Positions 22,197 through 32,260 are shown, counted from the stretch's first letter. The stretch is DNA of 35,686 nt from Alphaproteobacteria bacterium (GCA_016793045.1 JAEUKZ010000018.1:1-35686), one strand, 5' to 3'. A program made the numbers and translations. Notes: generated from the letters alone by a model not told the origin.

Positions 22197-22805
22197 CTAC
22201 TTCGCGAGGCCTTCCGCCTTGAGCGCCGCCTGGACCGCGGGACGCGCCGCGACGCGGGCCATGTAGGCGGTCAGCTTCGGCCACTTGGCCATGTCGAGCT
22301 TGAGGAAGTTCGTCCAGTTGAGGACCGTGAACAGATAGCCGTCGGCGATCGTGAACCGGTCGCCCGTCAGGTAGGGCTTGTCGCCGAGCTGCTCGCTCAG
22401 ATAGTCGAAGCGCGCGGCGAGGGTCTGCTTGACCGTCTCCTTGTACGCATCGGGCGTGGTCGGCTTCCACAGCGGGCCGATGCCCTTGTGGATCTCGGTC
22501 GCGATGAAATTCAGCCAGGTCTGCAGGCCGTAGCGCTCGCGCGAGCCGGCCGGCGGCGCGAGCTTCGCGCCGGGCGTGGCGTCGGCGACGTACTGCGCGA
22601 TCACCGAGGCCTCGGTCATGACCGTGCCGTCGTCGAGCTGCAGCGCGGGGACGTAGCCGAGCGGATTGATGGCGCGATAGTCGGCCCCGCTCCTGGTCTT
22701 CTTGGCGGCGAGGTCGACCTGCTCGAGGTCGAAATCGAGCCCGGCTTCGCGCAGCGCGATATGGGGCGACAGCGAACAGGCGCCGGGGGCGTAATAGAGC
22801 TTCAT
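22197..22805 (-). CDS. Glutathione S-transferase, beta-class-like
   Basis: The product is 202 residues, the usual bacterial GST length. The thioredoxin-fold N-terminus MKLYYAPGACSLSPHIALRE (Cys10 and Ser11 region) is the beta-class signature, where the cysteine contacts glutathione. NPLGYVPALQLDDG (cis-Pro loop) and TEASVIAQYVAD (the E-S-like glutathione gamma-glutamyl site) follow. The helical C-terminal domain includes LTGDRFTIADGYLFTVLNW, with the conserved N-capping Asp. It conjugates or reduces electrophiles in the cytoplasm. The ATG at 22805 has GGGAG about 7 bases upstream, deciding against the longer open frame. It is divergent from an HxlR regulator with a near-perfect 25-bp palindrome between them, implying redox- or electrophile-responsive control (inference). 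Confidence 0.92.
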   Translation of the reverse strand: MKLYYAPGACSLSPHIALREAGLDFDLEQVDLAAKKTRSGADYRAINPLGYVPALQLDDGTVMTEASVIAQYVADATPGAKLAPPAGSRERYGLQTWLNFIATEIHKGIGPLWKPTTPDAYKETVKQTLAARFDYLSEQLGDKPYLTGDRFTIADGYLFTVLNWTNFLKLDMAKWPKLTAYMARVAARPAVQAALKAEGLAK

Positions 22806-22885
22806 GGTCCACTCCCGAAAGGTTCTCGGTTGCATCGATCCAGCGGGCTCGGCGCGGGTCGCGCCGGCATCGCTGCAACGAACCT

Positions 22886-22910
22886 AGTCGCTATATATTT
22901 TATAGCTACT
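22886..22910. promoter_or_regulatory. 25-bp near-perfect palindrome between GST and HxlR genes (candidate operator)
   Basis: AGT (22886-22888), one base, then GCTATA (22890-22895), a 5-base centre, TATAGC (22901-22906), one base, then ACT (22908-22910): an inverted repeat with a single mismatched pair. TATA-rich -10-like hexamers fall inside it on both strands, so a dimer bound here would block both divergent promoters. HxlR proteins bind comparable dyads at their own promoters (family knowledge). Confidence 0.6.
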
Positions 22911-23006
22911 TTCGTTTTTGCAAATCCGGCTTGCGCTCCGCCGGGAGGACTTCCCTTCGCCCGCGGGCGGGCGGATAGTGTCCGAACGTCGATCCGGCCG
23001 CATACG

Positions 23007-23387
23007 ATGAAGCATCCGCCCTGCAGCCACCTCTGTCCGCGCTTCCAGGCCGCCATGGACGTACTGTCACGGCCGTGGAACGGGCTGATCATGGCGACGC
23101 TCGACACCGAGGGAGCGATGCGCTTCAGCGCGCTGCGCGACCGGCTGCATGCGATGGGCGACCGCATGCTGGCGATGCGCCTGCGCGAGCTCGAGGCGCG
23201 TGGGCTGCTCACGCGCAAGGTCTTCGCCGGGCCGCCGGTGCGCGTGGAATATGCGCTGACCGAGACGGGGCGCGGCTTCCGCGACGTCGCCCGGGCCCTG
23301 AGCGGCTGGGGTGCGCGTTTCGCCGAGAAGCCGACGCGCGCCGGCGAACCGCGCGCGAAGCCCCGCAAGGCCGGCGCGCAGACCTGA
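23007..23387 (+). CDS. HxlR-family transcriptional regulator
   Basis: The product is 126 residues. The N-terminus PPCSHLCPRFQAAMDVLSRP, then WNGLIMATLDTEGAMRFSAL is the HxlR pattern (C-P-...-L-x-x-x-W-x-x-x-I). It continues with a winged helix: RDRLHAMGDRMLAMRLRELE, LLTRKVFAGPPVRVEYALTE. Two cysteines close to the N-terminus (Cys6 and Cys10) could be a redox or electrophile switch, as in other HxlR members such as YodB and HypR. That is inference. It is divergent from a beta-class GST, the likely target. The basic C-terminal tail (KPTRAGEPRAKPRKAGAQ) is probably flexible. The ATG at 23007 was chosen because it begins the conserved domain; its ribosome-binding site is poor. Confidence 0.88.
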   Translation: MKHPPCSHLCPRFQAAMDVLSRPWNGLIMATLDTEGAMRFSALRDRLHAMGDRMLAMRLRELEARGLLTRKVFAGPPVRVEYALTETGRGFRDVARALSGWGARFAEKPTRAGEPRAKPRKAGAQT

Positions 23388-23393
23388 AGCGCG

Positions 23394-24587
23394 CTACGGG
23401 CTGGCGCCGAGATCGCGCAGCCGGGCGGCGATGACCGCGATGTTGTTGCGCTCGGTCGCGGTCAGCGCCTCTTCGCTGCCGGCGCGCGCCAGCATCGCCG
23501 CGCGCATCGCCCGCAGATCCTCGGGCGGATAGCCGAAGACGCGGGTCTGGGTGAGGCGGATCAGCGAACCTTCGGGGAAGCGCGGGTCGGCCGCCTCGGC
23601 GGAGCGCCCGGCCCGCGCCGGCGCGCGGACCGGCAGGAAGAATGCGACGACCGGCCGGTCCGGCGCGAAGTTCTCGATCCGCGCGTCGAGGCGCCCCGGG
23701 CCGCTGCGGTTCAGCCCGGCCATGCACGCGGCGGCAACCAGGGCCGGATCGCCCGCATCGATCGTCAGACCGAAGATCGCCGGCGCGCCCGCCCAGTTGG
23801 TGGTACCGCCGAGCGCGAGGCCGATGCGGATGCCGCGCGCCGACAGCTCCGGCGGTGCACGCCCCGCCGCGAATGCCGCGCGCGCGGGCGCGTCGAGGCA
23901 GCGGGCCTGTTCCGCCGCCGGCAGCGCCAGTTCGCGCGCATCGGCGGCGAAGTCCCCGGCCAGCGGGCGATAGCGCAGCGTCACGTCGATGGCGCGGCGC
24001 GGACCGAAGCTCTGCGTCCAGGTGAACCAGCTGCGCATCGTCCAGCGGATCTCGTAGCCGCCCAGCTCGCCGAAGGTCGCGATGCCGGCCGCCGCGAGCG
24101 TGCGGCGCGTCGTAAGCGAGCGCCCGGTCAGGGTCGGCACCAGGCCGCGCGCGAAGAACGAGATCGGCACCTGTTCGCGGCGCAGGGTTTCGGTGACGTC
24201 GCGGCCGCCGACGATCGCGCGCTGCACCACCGTGAGTTCGACCGGCGCGCCATCGACCGTGACCGCGAGGTCGATGAAATTCGCAGGATCCGCCCGCGGG
24301 CCGCCGGCATTGGTCGCCATGATCTCCGGCCCGATATCGGGAATCGGCAGGATGACCGGCGCGTCGATCGTCGCGTCGGTGGGATTGGCGAAGCGGTAGC
24401 GGACCTCCACGCGCTCCGGCCGGACCGTCACGTCCTGGCCGACGATGGCGATCGGCTGGCGCCGCGGCGTGATGAGGTCGCCGATCGCGATCGCGGGGAT
24501 CGGCGGATCGCCCTGCGCGGCCGCGGCGGCCGGCGCGAAAAGCGCAAAAACGGCTGCGATCAGACGCAGCGTCGCGCGGCGGCTCAC
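23394..24587 (-). CDS. DUF4424-like secreted protein with eroded YARHG tail (second paralogue)
   Basis: The product is 397 residues starting at GTG 24587, which overlaps the stop of the upstream gene (GTGA). A signal peptide is clear (ATLRLIAAVFALFAPAAAAA, likely cut near AAAQG). The body shows the same order of motifs as its upstream neighbour: DVTVRPERVEVRYRFANPTD, ADPANFIDLAVTVDGAPVEL, a W-x-x-R-x-x-x-x-x-x-Q-x-F block around 190-205, a Cys before APARAAFAAG, TTNWAGAPAIFGLTIDAGDP and SGPGRLDARIENFAPDRPV. This matches DUF4424. The end keeps PPEDLRAMRAAMLAR and LTATERNNIAVIAARL, the two flanks of a YARHG domain, but lacks the middle (RRGY...F...QPWY). It probably acts in the periplasm. Its function is unknown. 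Confidence 0.75.
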   Translation of the reverse strand: MSRRATLRLIAAVFALFAPAAAAAQGDPPIPAIAIGDLITPRRQPIAIVGQDVTVRPERVEVRYRFANPTDATIDAPVILPIPDIGPEIMATNAGGPRADPANFIDLAVTVDGAPVELTVVQRAIVGGRDVTETLRREQVPISFFARGLVPTLTGRSLTTRRTLAAAGIATFGELGGYEIRWTMRSWFTWTQSFGPRRAIDVTLRYRPLAGDFAADARELALPAAEQARCLDAPARAAFAAGRAPPELSARGIRIGLALGGTTNWAGAPAIFGLTIDAGDPALVAAACMAGLNRSGPGRLDARIENFAPDRPVVAFFLPVRAPARAGRSAEAADPRFPEGSLIRLTQTRVFGYPPEDLRAMRAAMLARAGSEEALTATERNNIAVIAARLRDLGASP

Positions 24588-25855
24588 CGCGTCAGCGCCC
24601 GTTCGCGCGCCTGGATCGCCTGGAGATTCGCGCGTTCGACCGGAGCGAGCTGCGCCGTCACGTCGTCGAAGCGCGGACGGTACCAGGGCTGCGCGGCGAA
24701 ATGACGCCGCAGATCCTCGCGGCGGAAAATGTAGCCGCGGCGCGCGAAGATCTCGTTGCGCATCAGCCGCAGCTCGGCAAGCGACAGACCGGCGAGATCG
24801 CTTTCGCCGAGCGGGCGCTGCGAGGCTTCCGGAAAGCGCCCCTGCGGCGAGCCATCGGCGGGCGCATCCGGGGCGTCCGGAGACCGCACCGCGAGGAACA
24901 CGACCTTGAGGTCGCGTTGCGGCACGAAGTCGGCGAGGCGCACTTCGAGTCGGCCCGGCGACACGCGCGTCATGCCCTCGAAGCACGCCAGCGCCACGAC
25001 GTCGGGCGCGTTCGAGTCGACGACCAGGGTGAAGGCGCCGACGGGACCGGCCCAGTTCCGCGCCGTCGACAGGATGTAGTCGACCTGGGTGCGCAGCAGC
25101 GACAGCGACTCGTCGCCGGCGGATCGGCGCGTCAGTGCCGCGCGTGCGCCCGGATCGAGGCAGTGCTCGTCGGCGGCGTCCGTCCGCAGCAACTCCCGCG
25201 GCGACCACATCGACAGCCCGGCAACCGGCCGGTAGTCGTGCGCGACCGCCACCGTCCGGCCGGCAGGAAAGCGTTGCTGCCAATAGAGCCGAGCCTGCAT
25301 CGTCCATTGCGGCGCAGGGTCGGCATCGGAGAGTATCGCGCGCGCGGCTGCGAGGCGCGCGCGCTGCGGCCGCGCCAGCCCTTCGAGCGCGCGATCGAGG
25401 CGCATGTCGAACAAGGACACCGGGACGCCGGCCTCGCGCAGCAGGCCCGTCACCTCGCGCGTCCCGGCATAGGCCCGCAATTCGGCACGCAACGGCACCG
25501 CACGGCCGTCGACCATCGCGGTGAAGCCGACGAAGTTGGCGGCATCGCGCCGCGTGTCGAAACCCGGGTCCTCGCGATAGTCGGCACTCACCGCGGGCAG
25601 CGGAAAAGCGACCAGCGTCTCGACGTCGCGCGCGCTGCGGTTGACGAAGCGGTAGCGGACCTGCACGCGGTCCGGACGGATCTCCAGCACCTCCTCCGCT
25701 ATCGCGACCGCCGACGTGCGCTCGAGCACGAGGCCGCCGGCGCCGAGCGAGGCGGTCGAGTCGTTGGCGACGGCCGCGCCCGCCGCGGCGAGCGTCGCCA
25801 CGGCCGCGACGACGCGCGCGAGCCGGGCCGATCCATCGAACGATGCTGCGCTCAT
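24584..25855 (-). CDS. DUF4424-like secreted protein with C-terminal YARHG domain (first paralogue)
   Basis: The product is 423 residues. A signal peptide (residues about 10-31, ARVVAAVATLAAAGAAVA-ND) leads to a DUF4424 body: LEIRPDRVQVRYRFVNRSAR, DAANFVGFTAMVDGRAVPL, WTMQARLYWQQRFPAGRTVA, HCLDPGARAAL, TARNWAGPVGAFTLVVDSNA and RVSPGRLEVRLADFVPQRDL. The C-terminus from about 370 is a complete YARHG domain: LSLAELRLMRNEIFARRGYI, RREDLRRHFAAQPWYRPRF, LAPVERANLQAIQARE (ARRG here replaces ARHG). YARHG domains occur at the ends of many extracytoplasmic proteins and their role is not settled. The ATG at 25855 overlaps the lysR stop (ATGA, 25855-25852), and its own TGA overlaps the next gene's GTG. 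Confidence 0.8.
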   Translation of the reverse strand: MSAASFDGSARLARVVAAVATLAAAGAAVANDSTASLGAGGLVLERTSAVAIAEEVLEIRPDRVQVRYRFVNRSARDVETLVAFPLPAVSADYREDPGFDTRRDAANFVGFTAMVDGRAVPLRAELRAYAGTREVTGLLREAGVPVSLFDMRLDRALEGLARPQRARLAAARAILSDADPAPQWTMQARLYWQQRFPAGRTVAVAHDYRPVAGLSMWSPRELLRTDAADEHCLDPGARAALTRRSAGDESLSLLRTQVDYILSTARNWAGPVGAFTLVVDSNAPDVVALACFEGMTRVSPGRLEVRLADFVPQRDLKVVFLAVRSPDAPDAPADGSPQGRFPEASQRPLGESDLAGLSLAELRLMRNEIFARRGYIFRREDLRRHFAAQPWYRPRFDDVTAQLAPVERANLQAIQARERALTR

Positions 25856-26793
25856 CTCGACCTCCGAACACGACTGCGCGGGATCGCGCCGCCGCTCGCC
25901 GCCGGCGGCTGCGCCGGGGCGGCCGCCTCGGCCGCCAGCCAGTCGGCGAACTGCCTGACCTTCGGCAGGTCCTGCTGACCGGGCCGCACCAGGATATAGT
26001 AGGCATGGACCGCGGGCAGCCGCAGCGTGAAAGGCCGCACCAGCCGGCCCGCCGCCAGTTCGTCGGCGATCAGGCCGCTGCGCGGCAGCGCCACGCCCTG
26101 GCCTTCGACCGCGGCTTTGATCGCCATCCAGGACTCGTCGTAGATCGGACCGCCGCTTGTATCGATTCCGGAAAGCCCGGCGGCCGCGAACCATTTGTCC
26201 CAGTCCCCGGCCGGGCTGTGCAGCAGCGTGTAGTGGCGCAGGTCGGCGGGCTTGCGCAGCCCCGGGCCGGTGCGCAGCAGCGCCGGGCTGCAGACCGGCG
26301 ACCAGTCGTCGGCCATCAGCCGGGTCGCACGAAGCCCCGGCCACGCGCCGCGGCCGTGGCGGACCGCGAGATCGACGTCGTCCTGCGCGAAATCGGCCAT
26401 CTGCACGGTCACGTTGAGCCGGACGTCGATCTCCGCATGGCGCGCGAGAAAACGCCCGAGCCGCGGCACGAGGAACTGCGCGGCGAAGGACGGCTCGACC
26501 CAGACCGAGAGGCGCCGCGCCGGATCGCGCCCCAGCAGCGCCTGCGTCGCCCGCGCGACGCGCGCGAAGACTTCGTGCAGTTCCTGCTGATAGCGCATCG
26601 CCGCCTCGGTCGGCACGATCTCGCGGTTGAGCCGCCGGAACAGGCTGCGGCCGAAATCGTCCTCGAGCTGCCGGATGCGCTGGCTGACCGCGGCCTGGGT
26701 CACGTTCAACTCCGCCGCGGCGCGTGTGAAGCTGCGCAGCCGGACCGCCGCCTCGAAGGCGCGCAGCGCGTTGAGATTGGGCAGGCCGACCAT
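25852..26793 (-). CDS. LysR-family regulator, first gene of an overlapping operon
   Basis: The product is 313 residues. The winged helix occupies residues 6-65 (LNALRAFEAAVRLRSFTRAA, AELNVTQAAVSQRIRQLEDD), again a GcvA-type sequence. The effector domain runs from about 92 to 295 (SVWVEPSFAAQFLVPRLGRF, LAVRHGRGAWPGLRATRLMA, AIKAAVEGQGVALPRSGLIA). The C-terminus is Pro/Arg-rich. Unlike most LysR genes it is not divergent from its likely targets. It is the first gene of a transcript and overlaps the DUF4424 gene by ATGA, so it is made in step with two secreted proteins. A good sigma-70-like promoter has its -10 only 6 bases before the ATG, implying a leaderless or nearly leaderless message, consistent with the lack of any ribosome-binding site. 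Confidence 0.9.
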   Translation of the reverse strand: MVGLPNLNALRAFEAAVRLRSFTRAAAELNVTQAAVSQRIRQLEDDFGRSLFRRLNREIVPTEAAMRYQQELHEVFARVARATQALLGRDPARRLSVWVEPSFAAQFLVPRLGRFLARHAEIDVRLNVTVQMADFAQDDVDLAVRHGRGAWPGLRATRLMADDWSPVCSPALLRTGPGLRKPADLRHYTLLHSPAGDWDKWFAAAGLSGIDTSGGPIYDESWMAIKAAVEGQGVALPRSGLIADELAAGRLVRPFTLRLPAVHAYYILVRPGQQDLPKVRQFADWLAAEAAAPAQPPAASGGAIPRSRVRRSR

Positions 26794-26797
26794 GCCG

Positions 26798-26827
26798 GCA
26801 TAATAAATTCTTATGCGAGGAGATCAA
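26798..26827 (-). promoter_or_regulatory. Promoter of the lysR-DUF4424 operon overlapped by a T-N11-A palindrome
   Basis: On the minus strand, TTGATC (26827-26822, 4/6 of -35), a 16-base spacer and TATTAT (26805-26800, 5/6 of -10) form a convincing promoter. The -10 ends 6 bases before the lysR ATG at 26793. Over it lies a perfect 6-7-6 inverted repeat, GCATAA (26798-26803) / TTATGC (26811-26816), containing a T-N11-A pair (T26801, A26813). A LysR dimer bound there would cover the -10, so autorepression is likely (inference). Confidence 0.55.
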
Positions 26828-26875
26828 AGCATCGTTTGTCTGCTGCCGGCCGCACGCAGAAAATTCGTTCGCTCT

Positions 26876-26889
26876 GGGGCGGCCGCCCC
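26876..26889 (+). other. GC palindrome upstream of the DUF1127 gene
   Basis: GGGGC (26876-26880), GGCC and GCCCC (26885-26889) form a 14-base perfect palindrome, able to fold as a 5-bp hairpin with a 4-base loop, 34 bases before the DUF1127 start. It could be a small 5'-leader structure. In GC-rich DNA such palindromes also arise by chance. Confidence 0.25.
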
Positions 26890-26923
26890 GCTCCGGTCGG
26901 CCAGCCGCATAAGGAGAGCAGCG

Positions 26924-27145
26924 ATGATAAAGTTCGGTCCCGCCCCGCCGGCCGCCTTCGCCCCGATCGCGGCCGGCTCCGCCCTCCGCTCGATCGCCCC
27001 GCGCGCCTTCGCCGCCCTGCGGCGCTGGCACGAACGCGCCAATGCGAAGGTCCGCCTGCGCGAACTCGACGACCGCCTGCTGCGCGACGTCGGCCTTACG
27101 CGGCACGCGATCGCGGCGCCGCCGCCCCCTCGCCCCTGGGATTGA
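26924..27145 (+). CDS. DUF1127 small arginine-rich protein
   Basis: The product is 73 residues. The C-terminal half has the DUF1127 (YjiS-like) core: ALRRWHERANAKVRLRELDD, then RLLRDVGLTRHAI. The L-x-x-L-D-D-R-x-L-x-D-[IV]-G-[IL]-x-R pattern is unmistakable. In Agrobacterium and other alphaproteobacteria these small basic proteins affect phosphate/carbon metabolism and RNA turnover, so a post-transcriptional role is possible here (family knowledge plus inference). The first 35 residues are Ala/Pro-rich and variable. The ATG at 26924 has AAGGAGA 6 bases upstream, which decides against the longer frame from 26813. It is divergent from the lysR-DUF4424 operon. Confidence 0.85.
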   Translation: MIKFGPAPPAAFAPIAAGSALRSIAPRAFAALRRWHERANAKVRLRELDDRLLRDVGLTRHAIAAPPPPRPWD

Positions 27146-27217
27146 CCGCGCCCGCAACGGCGGCAGGCGTGCGCCATCCCGGCCCCGCACCGCCCCTTCA
27201 AAAGCGGTGGAAAACCG

Positions 27218-27244
27218 TGTAATCAGCGGGGCAATCCTGGCCCC
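27218..27244 (+). promoter_or_regulatory. Candidate acnA promoter -10 and leader hairpin
   Basis: TGTAAT (27218-27223) matches the -10 consensus at 5 of 6 positions. It is followed by a short hairpin, GGGGC (27228-27232) / GCCCC (27240-27244) with a 7-base loop, near the expected 5' end of the message and 27 bases before the ribosome-binding site. The -35 region (around 27195-27202) is poor. A hairpin at the 5' end could stabilise the aconitase mRNA. Confidence 0.35.
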
Positions 27245-27283
27245 CTCATCGACCAGACCGCATCCGTTCCGAAGGAGCTCCCC

Positions 27284-29971
<2,688 letters not shown>

Positions 29972-30001
29972 GCGCGCGGGCGCAAGCGCCCCTGGAACGA
30001 G

Positions 30002-30034
30002 AAAGGCGGCGCCGGGCAACCGGCGCCGCCTTTT
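30002..30034 (+). terminator. Intrinsic terminator of acnA
   Basis: A perfect 14-bp stem (30002-30015 with 30020-30033) is capped by a GCAA (GNRA) tetraloop. The stem has a GC-rich core and ends AAA/TTT, followed by TTTTCGTTTG. It lies 30 bases after the acnA stop. The A-run on the 5' side and T-run on the 3' side would allow function in both directions, also protecting acnA from readthrough of minus-strand transcripts. Confidence 0.9.
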
Positions 30035-30074
30035 CGTTTGCGGGGACCTCGTTCGCGTCAGCGCCCGCGTCCGC

Positions 30075-31001
30075 TCAGGACTGGGGCTTGACCGTGTAGC
30101 CAAGTGCGGTGAGCAAGGGGACGAGCCGCTCGCGGCCCGCACGGTCGAGCGTCGGCGTGGGCGGCAGCGGATCGCCGACATCGGGCCCGATCATGCTGAG
30201 GGCCGCCTTCATCACCGCGCACCAATGCGCCCCGCTGCGCCCGGTGTGCGATTCGAAGATGAAGCGCATCAGCGGCGCCAGGTCCTTCCACTGGCCGCGT
30301 GCGCGCGCCAGGTCGCCGTCGCGCGTGATCGTTTCGAACATCGCGCGCGTCGCACGCGGCGTGACGCTCGGCAGGCCGGAGATCCAGCCGATCGCCCCGT
30401 GGCAGAGCGCCTCGAAGGCGACATAGTCGAAGCCGGCATAGATCGGCAGCTTCCAATCGGTCGCCTGCATCAGTTCGACCAGGCGGTCCGGCAGGATGTT
30501 GGAGAATTTCACCGCGCCGATGGCGCCTTCGGCGAAGAGCCGCGCCACCTGCTCGGTCGACAGGTCGACGCCGGTCGACGCGCTGTTGTGATAGAGCACG
30601 ACCGGGATCGAAACCGAGCCGGCGATCCGCCGGTAGTGGTCCATGACCGCGACCGGGGTCGGTCCGCCGTAGTAGGGCGGGACGATCAGCAGCGAGTCCG
30701 CGCCGGCACGCTCGGCGTGCCGCGACAGGTCGACGGCGATCTGCGTGCTGTAGTGATGCGTGCCGGCCATCACCGGCACCCGGCCGGCGATCGCTTCGAT
30801 CGCCGCCTCGAGCACGCGCTTGCGGTCCGCCGATTCCATCGCGAAGAACTCGCCGGAGCTGCCGAGCGGCGAAATGCCGTGGACGCCTTCGGCGATCAAC
30901 CAGTCGATATGCGGCTTGATGGCGGGCAGATTCGGCGTGCCGTCGCGACCGAACGGCGTGACGGACGAAGCGACGATCCCGGACGGCAGGGGTTTCGGCA
31001 T
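30075..31001 (-). CDS. DapA (dihydrodipicolinate synthase / N-acetylneuraminate lyase) family aldolase
   Basis: The product is 308 residues, a class-I TIM-barrel aldolase. The Schiff-base lysine is Lys165 in GAVKFSN and the relay tyrosine is Tyr137 in VVLYHNSAST. The carboxylate-binding loop reads PLGSSGEF (G-S-S-G-E instead of the G-T-T-G-E of true DapA). VPPYYGGPT carries the second tyrosine. The GSSGE variant and the co-localised transporter and sugar-type regulator argue for a catabolic aldolase or dehydratase (2-keto-3-deoxy-acid type) rather than lysine biosynthesis. This is inference. The start is the ATG at 31001 with GGAGG about 11 bases upstream. It is divergent from a GntR-LacI regulator, which probably controls it. 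Confidence 0.88.
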   Translation of the reverse strand: MPKPLPSGIVASSVTPFGRDGTPNLPAIKPHIDWLIAEGVHGISPLGSSGEFFAMESADRKRVLEAAIEAIAGRVPVMAGTHHYSTQIAVDLSRHAERAGADSLLIVPPYYGGPTPVAVMDHYRRIAGSVSIPVVLYHNSASTGVDLSTEQVARLFAEGAIGAVKFSNILPDRLVELMQATDWKLPIYAGFDYVAFEALCHGAIGWISGLPSVTPRATRAMFETITRDGDLARARGQWKDLAPLMRFIFESHTGRSGAHWCAVMKAALSMIGPDVGDPLPPTPTLDRAGRERLVPLLTALGYTVKPQS

Positions 31002-31078
31002 GACGGCGTTGTCCTCCAGATGGGCCGCAAGGGCGCGGCGGGACGGGGAGCTACCATGGCCTTTGCCAACCAGTCAAC

Positions 31079-31099
31079 TCAATCAATACATATAATATG
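31079..31099. promoter_or_regulatory. Regulator promoter with 12-bp repeated element and TATAAT -10
   Basis: TCAATCAATACA (31079-31090) runs directly into a perfect -10, TATAAT (31091-31096), on the plus strand. CATATAATATG (31089-31099) is itself an 11-base palindrome around the -10. The same 12-mer occurs in inverted orientation at 32269-32280 before the MHS transporter. The site also lies upstream of the divergent DapA-family gene, so one protein could control three units. The regulator encoded at 31153 is the natural candidate (inference). Confidence 0.6.
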
Positions 31100-31152
31100 C
31101 GATGAGAGCGACAGTTGACGGACCCGCCCCGGCCCGCCTGTATTGGCTGACC

Positions 31153-32241
31153 ATGACCAAGACCAAACCGACCGATTCGGTGAGCCAACTGGCGCGCGAG
31201 CTGCGGCGCCTGATTGGCCGGCTGGAAGAAGGCGCAAGGCTGCCGACAGTGCGCCAGCTCATGCGCGAGCACGGCGTCAGCCAGCATCTGGTGCAGAGCG
31301 CCCTTCAGCAGCTGCGCGACGAAGGCGCCATCGCGAGTTTCGTGGGCCGCGGCACCTTCGTCGGTTCCGGCGCCATCGCGCCCGCACGGCCGCGCAGCGT
31401 GCTGACGCTCCGGCACCAGTCGCCTTACGAGCGCGGCGACCGCATCGTCGAGGTGCTGCATCGCGAGCTCATCCGCAAGGGCCACAATTCGCTGCTCCTT
31501 ACCTACTACGACCACCAGCATGCGATGACGCTGCTGCGCGGCGGCGTGCGCTACGACGCCTGCGTGCTGCAGCCGCGCAGCTCGATCATCAGCGTCGAGC
31601 TGCTGGCGCTGCTGCGCCAGGTCAGCGACTGCGTGGTCATCGAGAGCTACGCAGCCGAAAACCTCAACGTGGACGCGGTTTCCAATGATCCTGCCCGCTG
31701 CGTCGATCTGGCGCTCGATCACCTGCGCGGCCTCGGCCACGAGCGGATCGCCTGGGTGACCGAGGGCACCGGCAACTACTTCTTCCGCGCCTGCGCGCGG
31801 TTTTTCGAGAGCGCGCGCAAATGGGCGGGCCACGGCCCCGAGACGATGCCGCTGATCGAGGCGCCGGCGAGCGCGGACGGCGCGGGCATCACCGACCTCC
31901 CGGCCGTCGTCGACGCCCTGTTCAGGCGGCGCGCCCGTGACGTCCCGACCGCGCTGGTCGTCGCGAGCTTCGCCGGCGCGGCCGCGATCGCCGAGACGCT
32001 CGACGCGCGCGCCATCGCGGTTCCCGACGCGCTGAGCGTGATCAAGGTCGGCACGCCCGACGTGCACAGCGACCATGGCGGCCGGTTCGCCATCGTCGGC
32101 CGGCCGACGACGCAGGCGGCGGCGACCGTCCTGCGCCGGATCGAATGGCGCTGGCAGCATCCCGAGGCACCCTACGGTTCGGTCTACGACACGCCGCTGC
32201 TCGCCCCCGCCCACAGCACCGCCCGGCCGTCCCGCGCCTAG
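31153..32241 (+). CDS. GntR-type HTH fused to LacI-type ligand-binding domain (AraR-like hybrid regulator)
   Basis: The product is 362 residues. Residues about 8-75 are a GntR winged helix (SVSQLARELRRLIGRLEEGA, RLPTVRQLMREHGVSQHLVQ, then QLRDEGAIASFVGRGTFVG). From about 95 on is a periplasmic-binding-like effector domain as in LacI regulators (LTLRHQSPYERGDRIVEVL, YDACVLQPRSSII, NDPARCVDLALDHLRGLGHE, RIAWVTEGT, TALVVASFAGAAAIAE, PDALSVIKVGTPDV). This domain pairing is that of AraR-type sugar or sugar-acid regulators. The ATG at 31153 is preferred to the in-frame ATG at 31102 because the latter is only 5 bases after a perfect TATAAT box. Two copies of a 12-bp element flank this gene, before it and before the transporter, pointing to autoregulation and transporter control. 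Confidence 0.85.
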   Translation: MTKTKPTDSVSQLARELRRLIGRLEEGARLPTVRQLMREHGVSQHLVQSALQQLRDEGAIASFVGRGTFVGSGAIAPARPRSVLTLRHQSPYERGDRIVEVLHRELIRKGHNSLLLTYYDHQHAMTLLRGGVRYDACVLQPRSSIISVELLALLRQVSDCVVIESYAAENLNVDAVSNDPARCVDLALDHLRGLGHERIAWVTEGTGNYFFRACARFFESARKWAGHGPETMPLIEAPASADGAGITDLPAVVDALFRRRARDVPTALVVASFAGAAAIAETLDARAIAVPDALSVIKVGTPDVHSDHGGRFAIVGRPTTQAAATVLRRIEWRWQHPEAPYGSVYDTPLLAPAHSTARPSRA

Positions 32242-32260
32242 GGCCGGACCTCGCGCCTAA

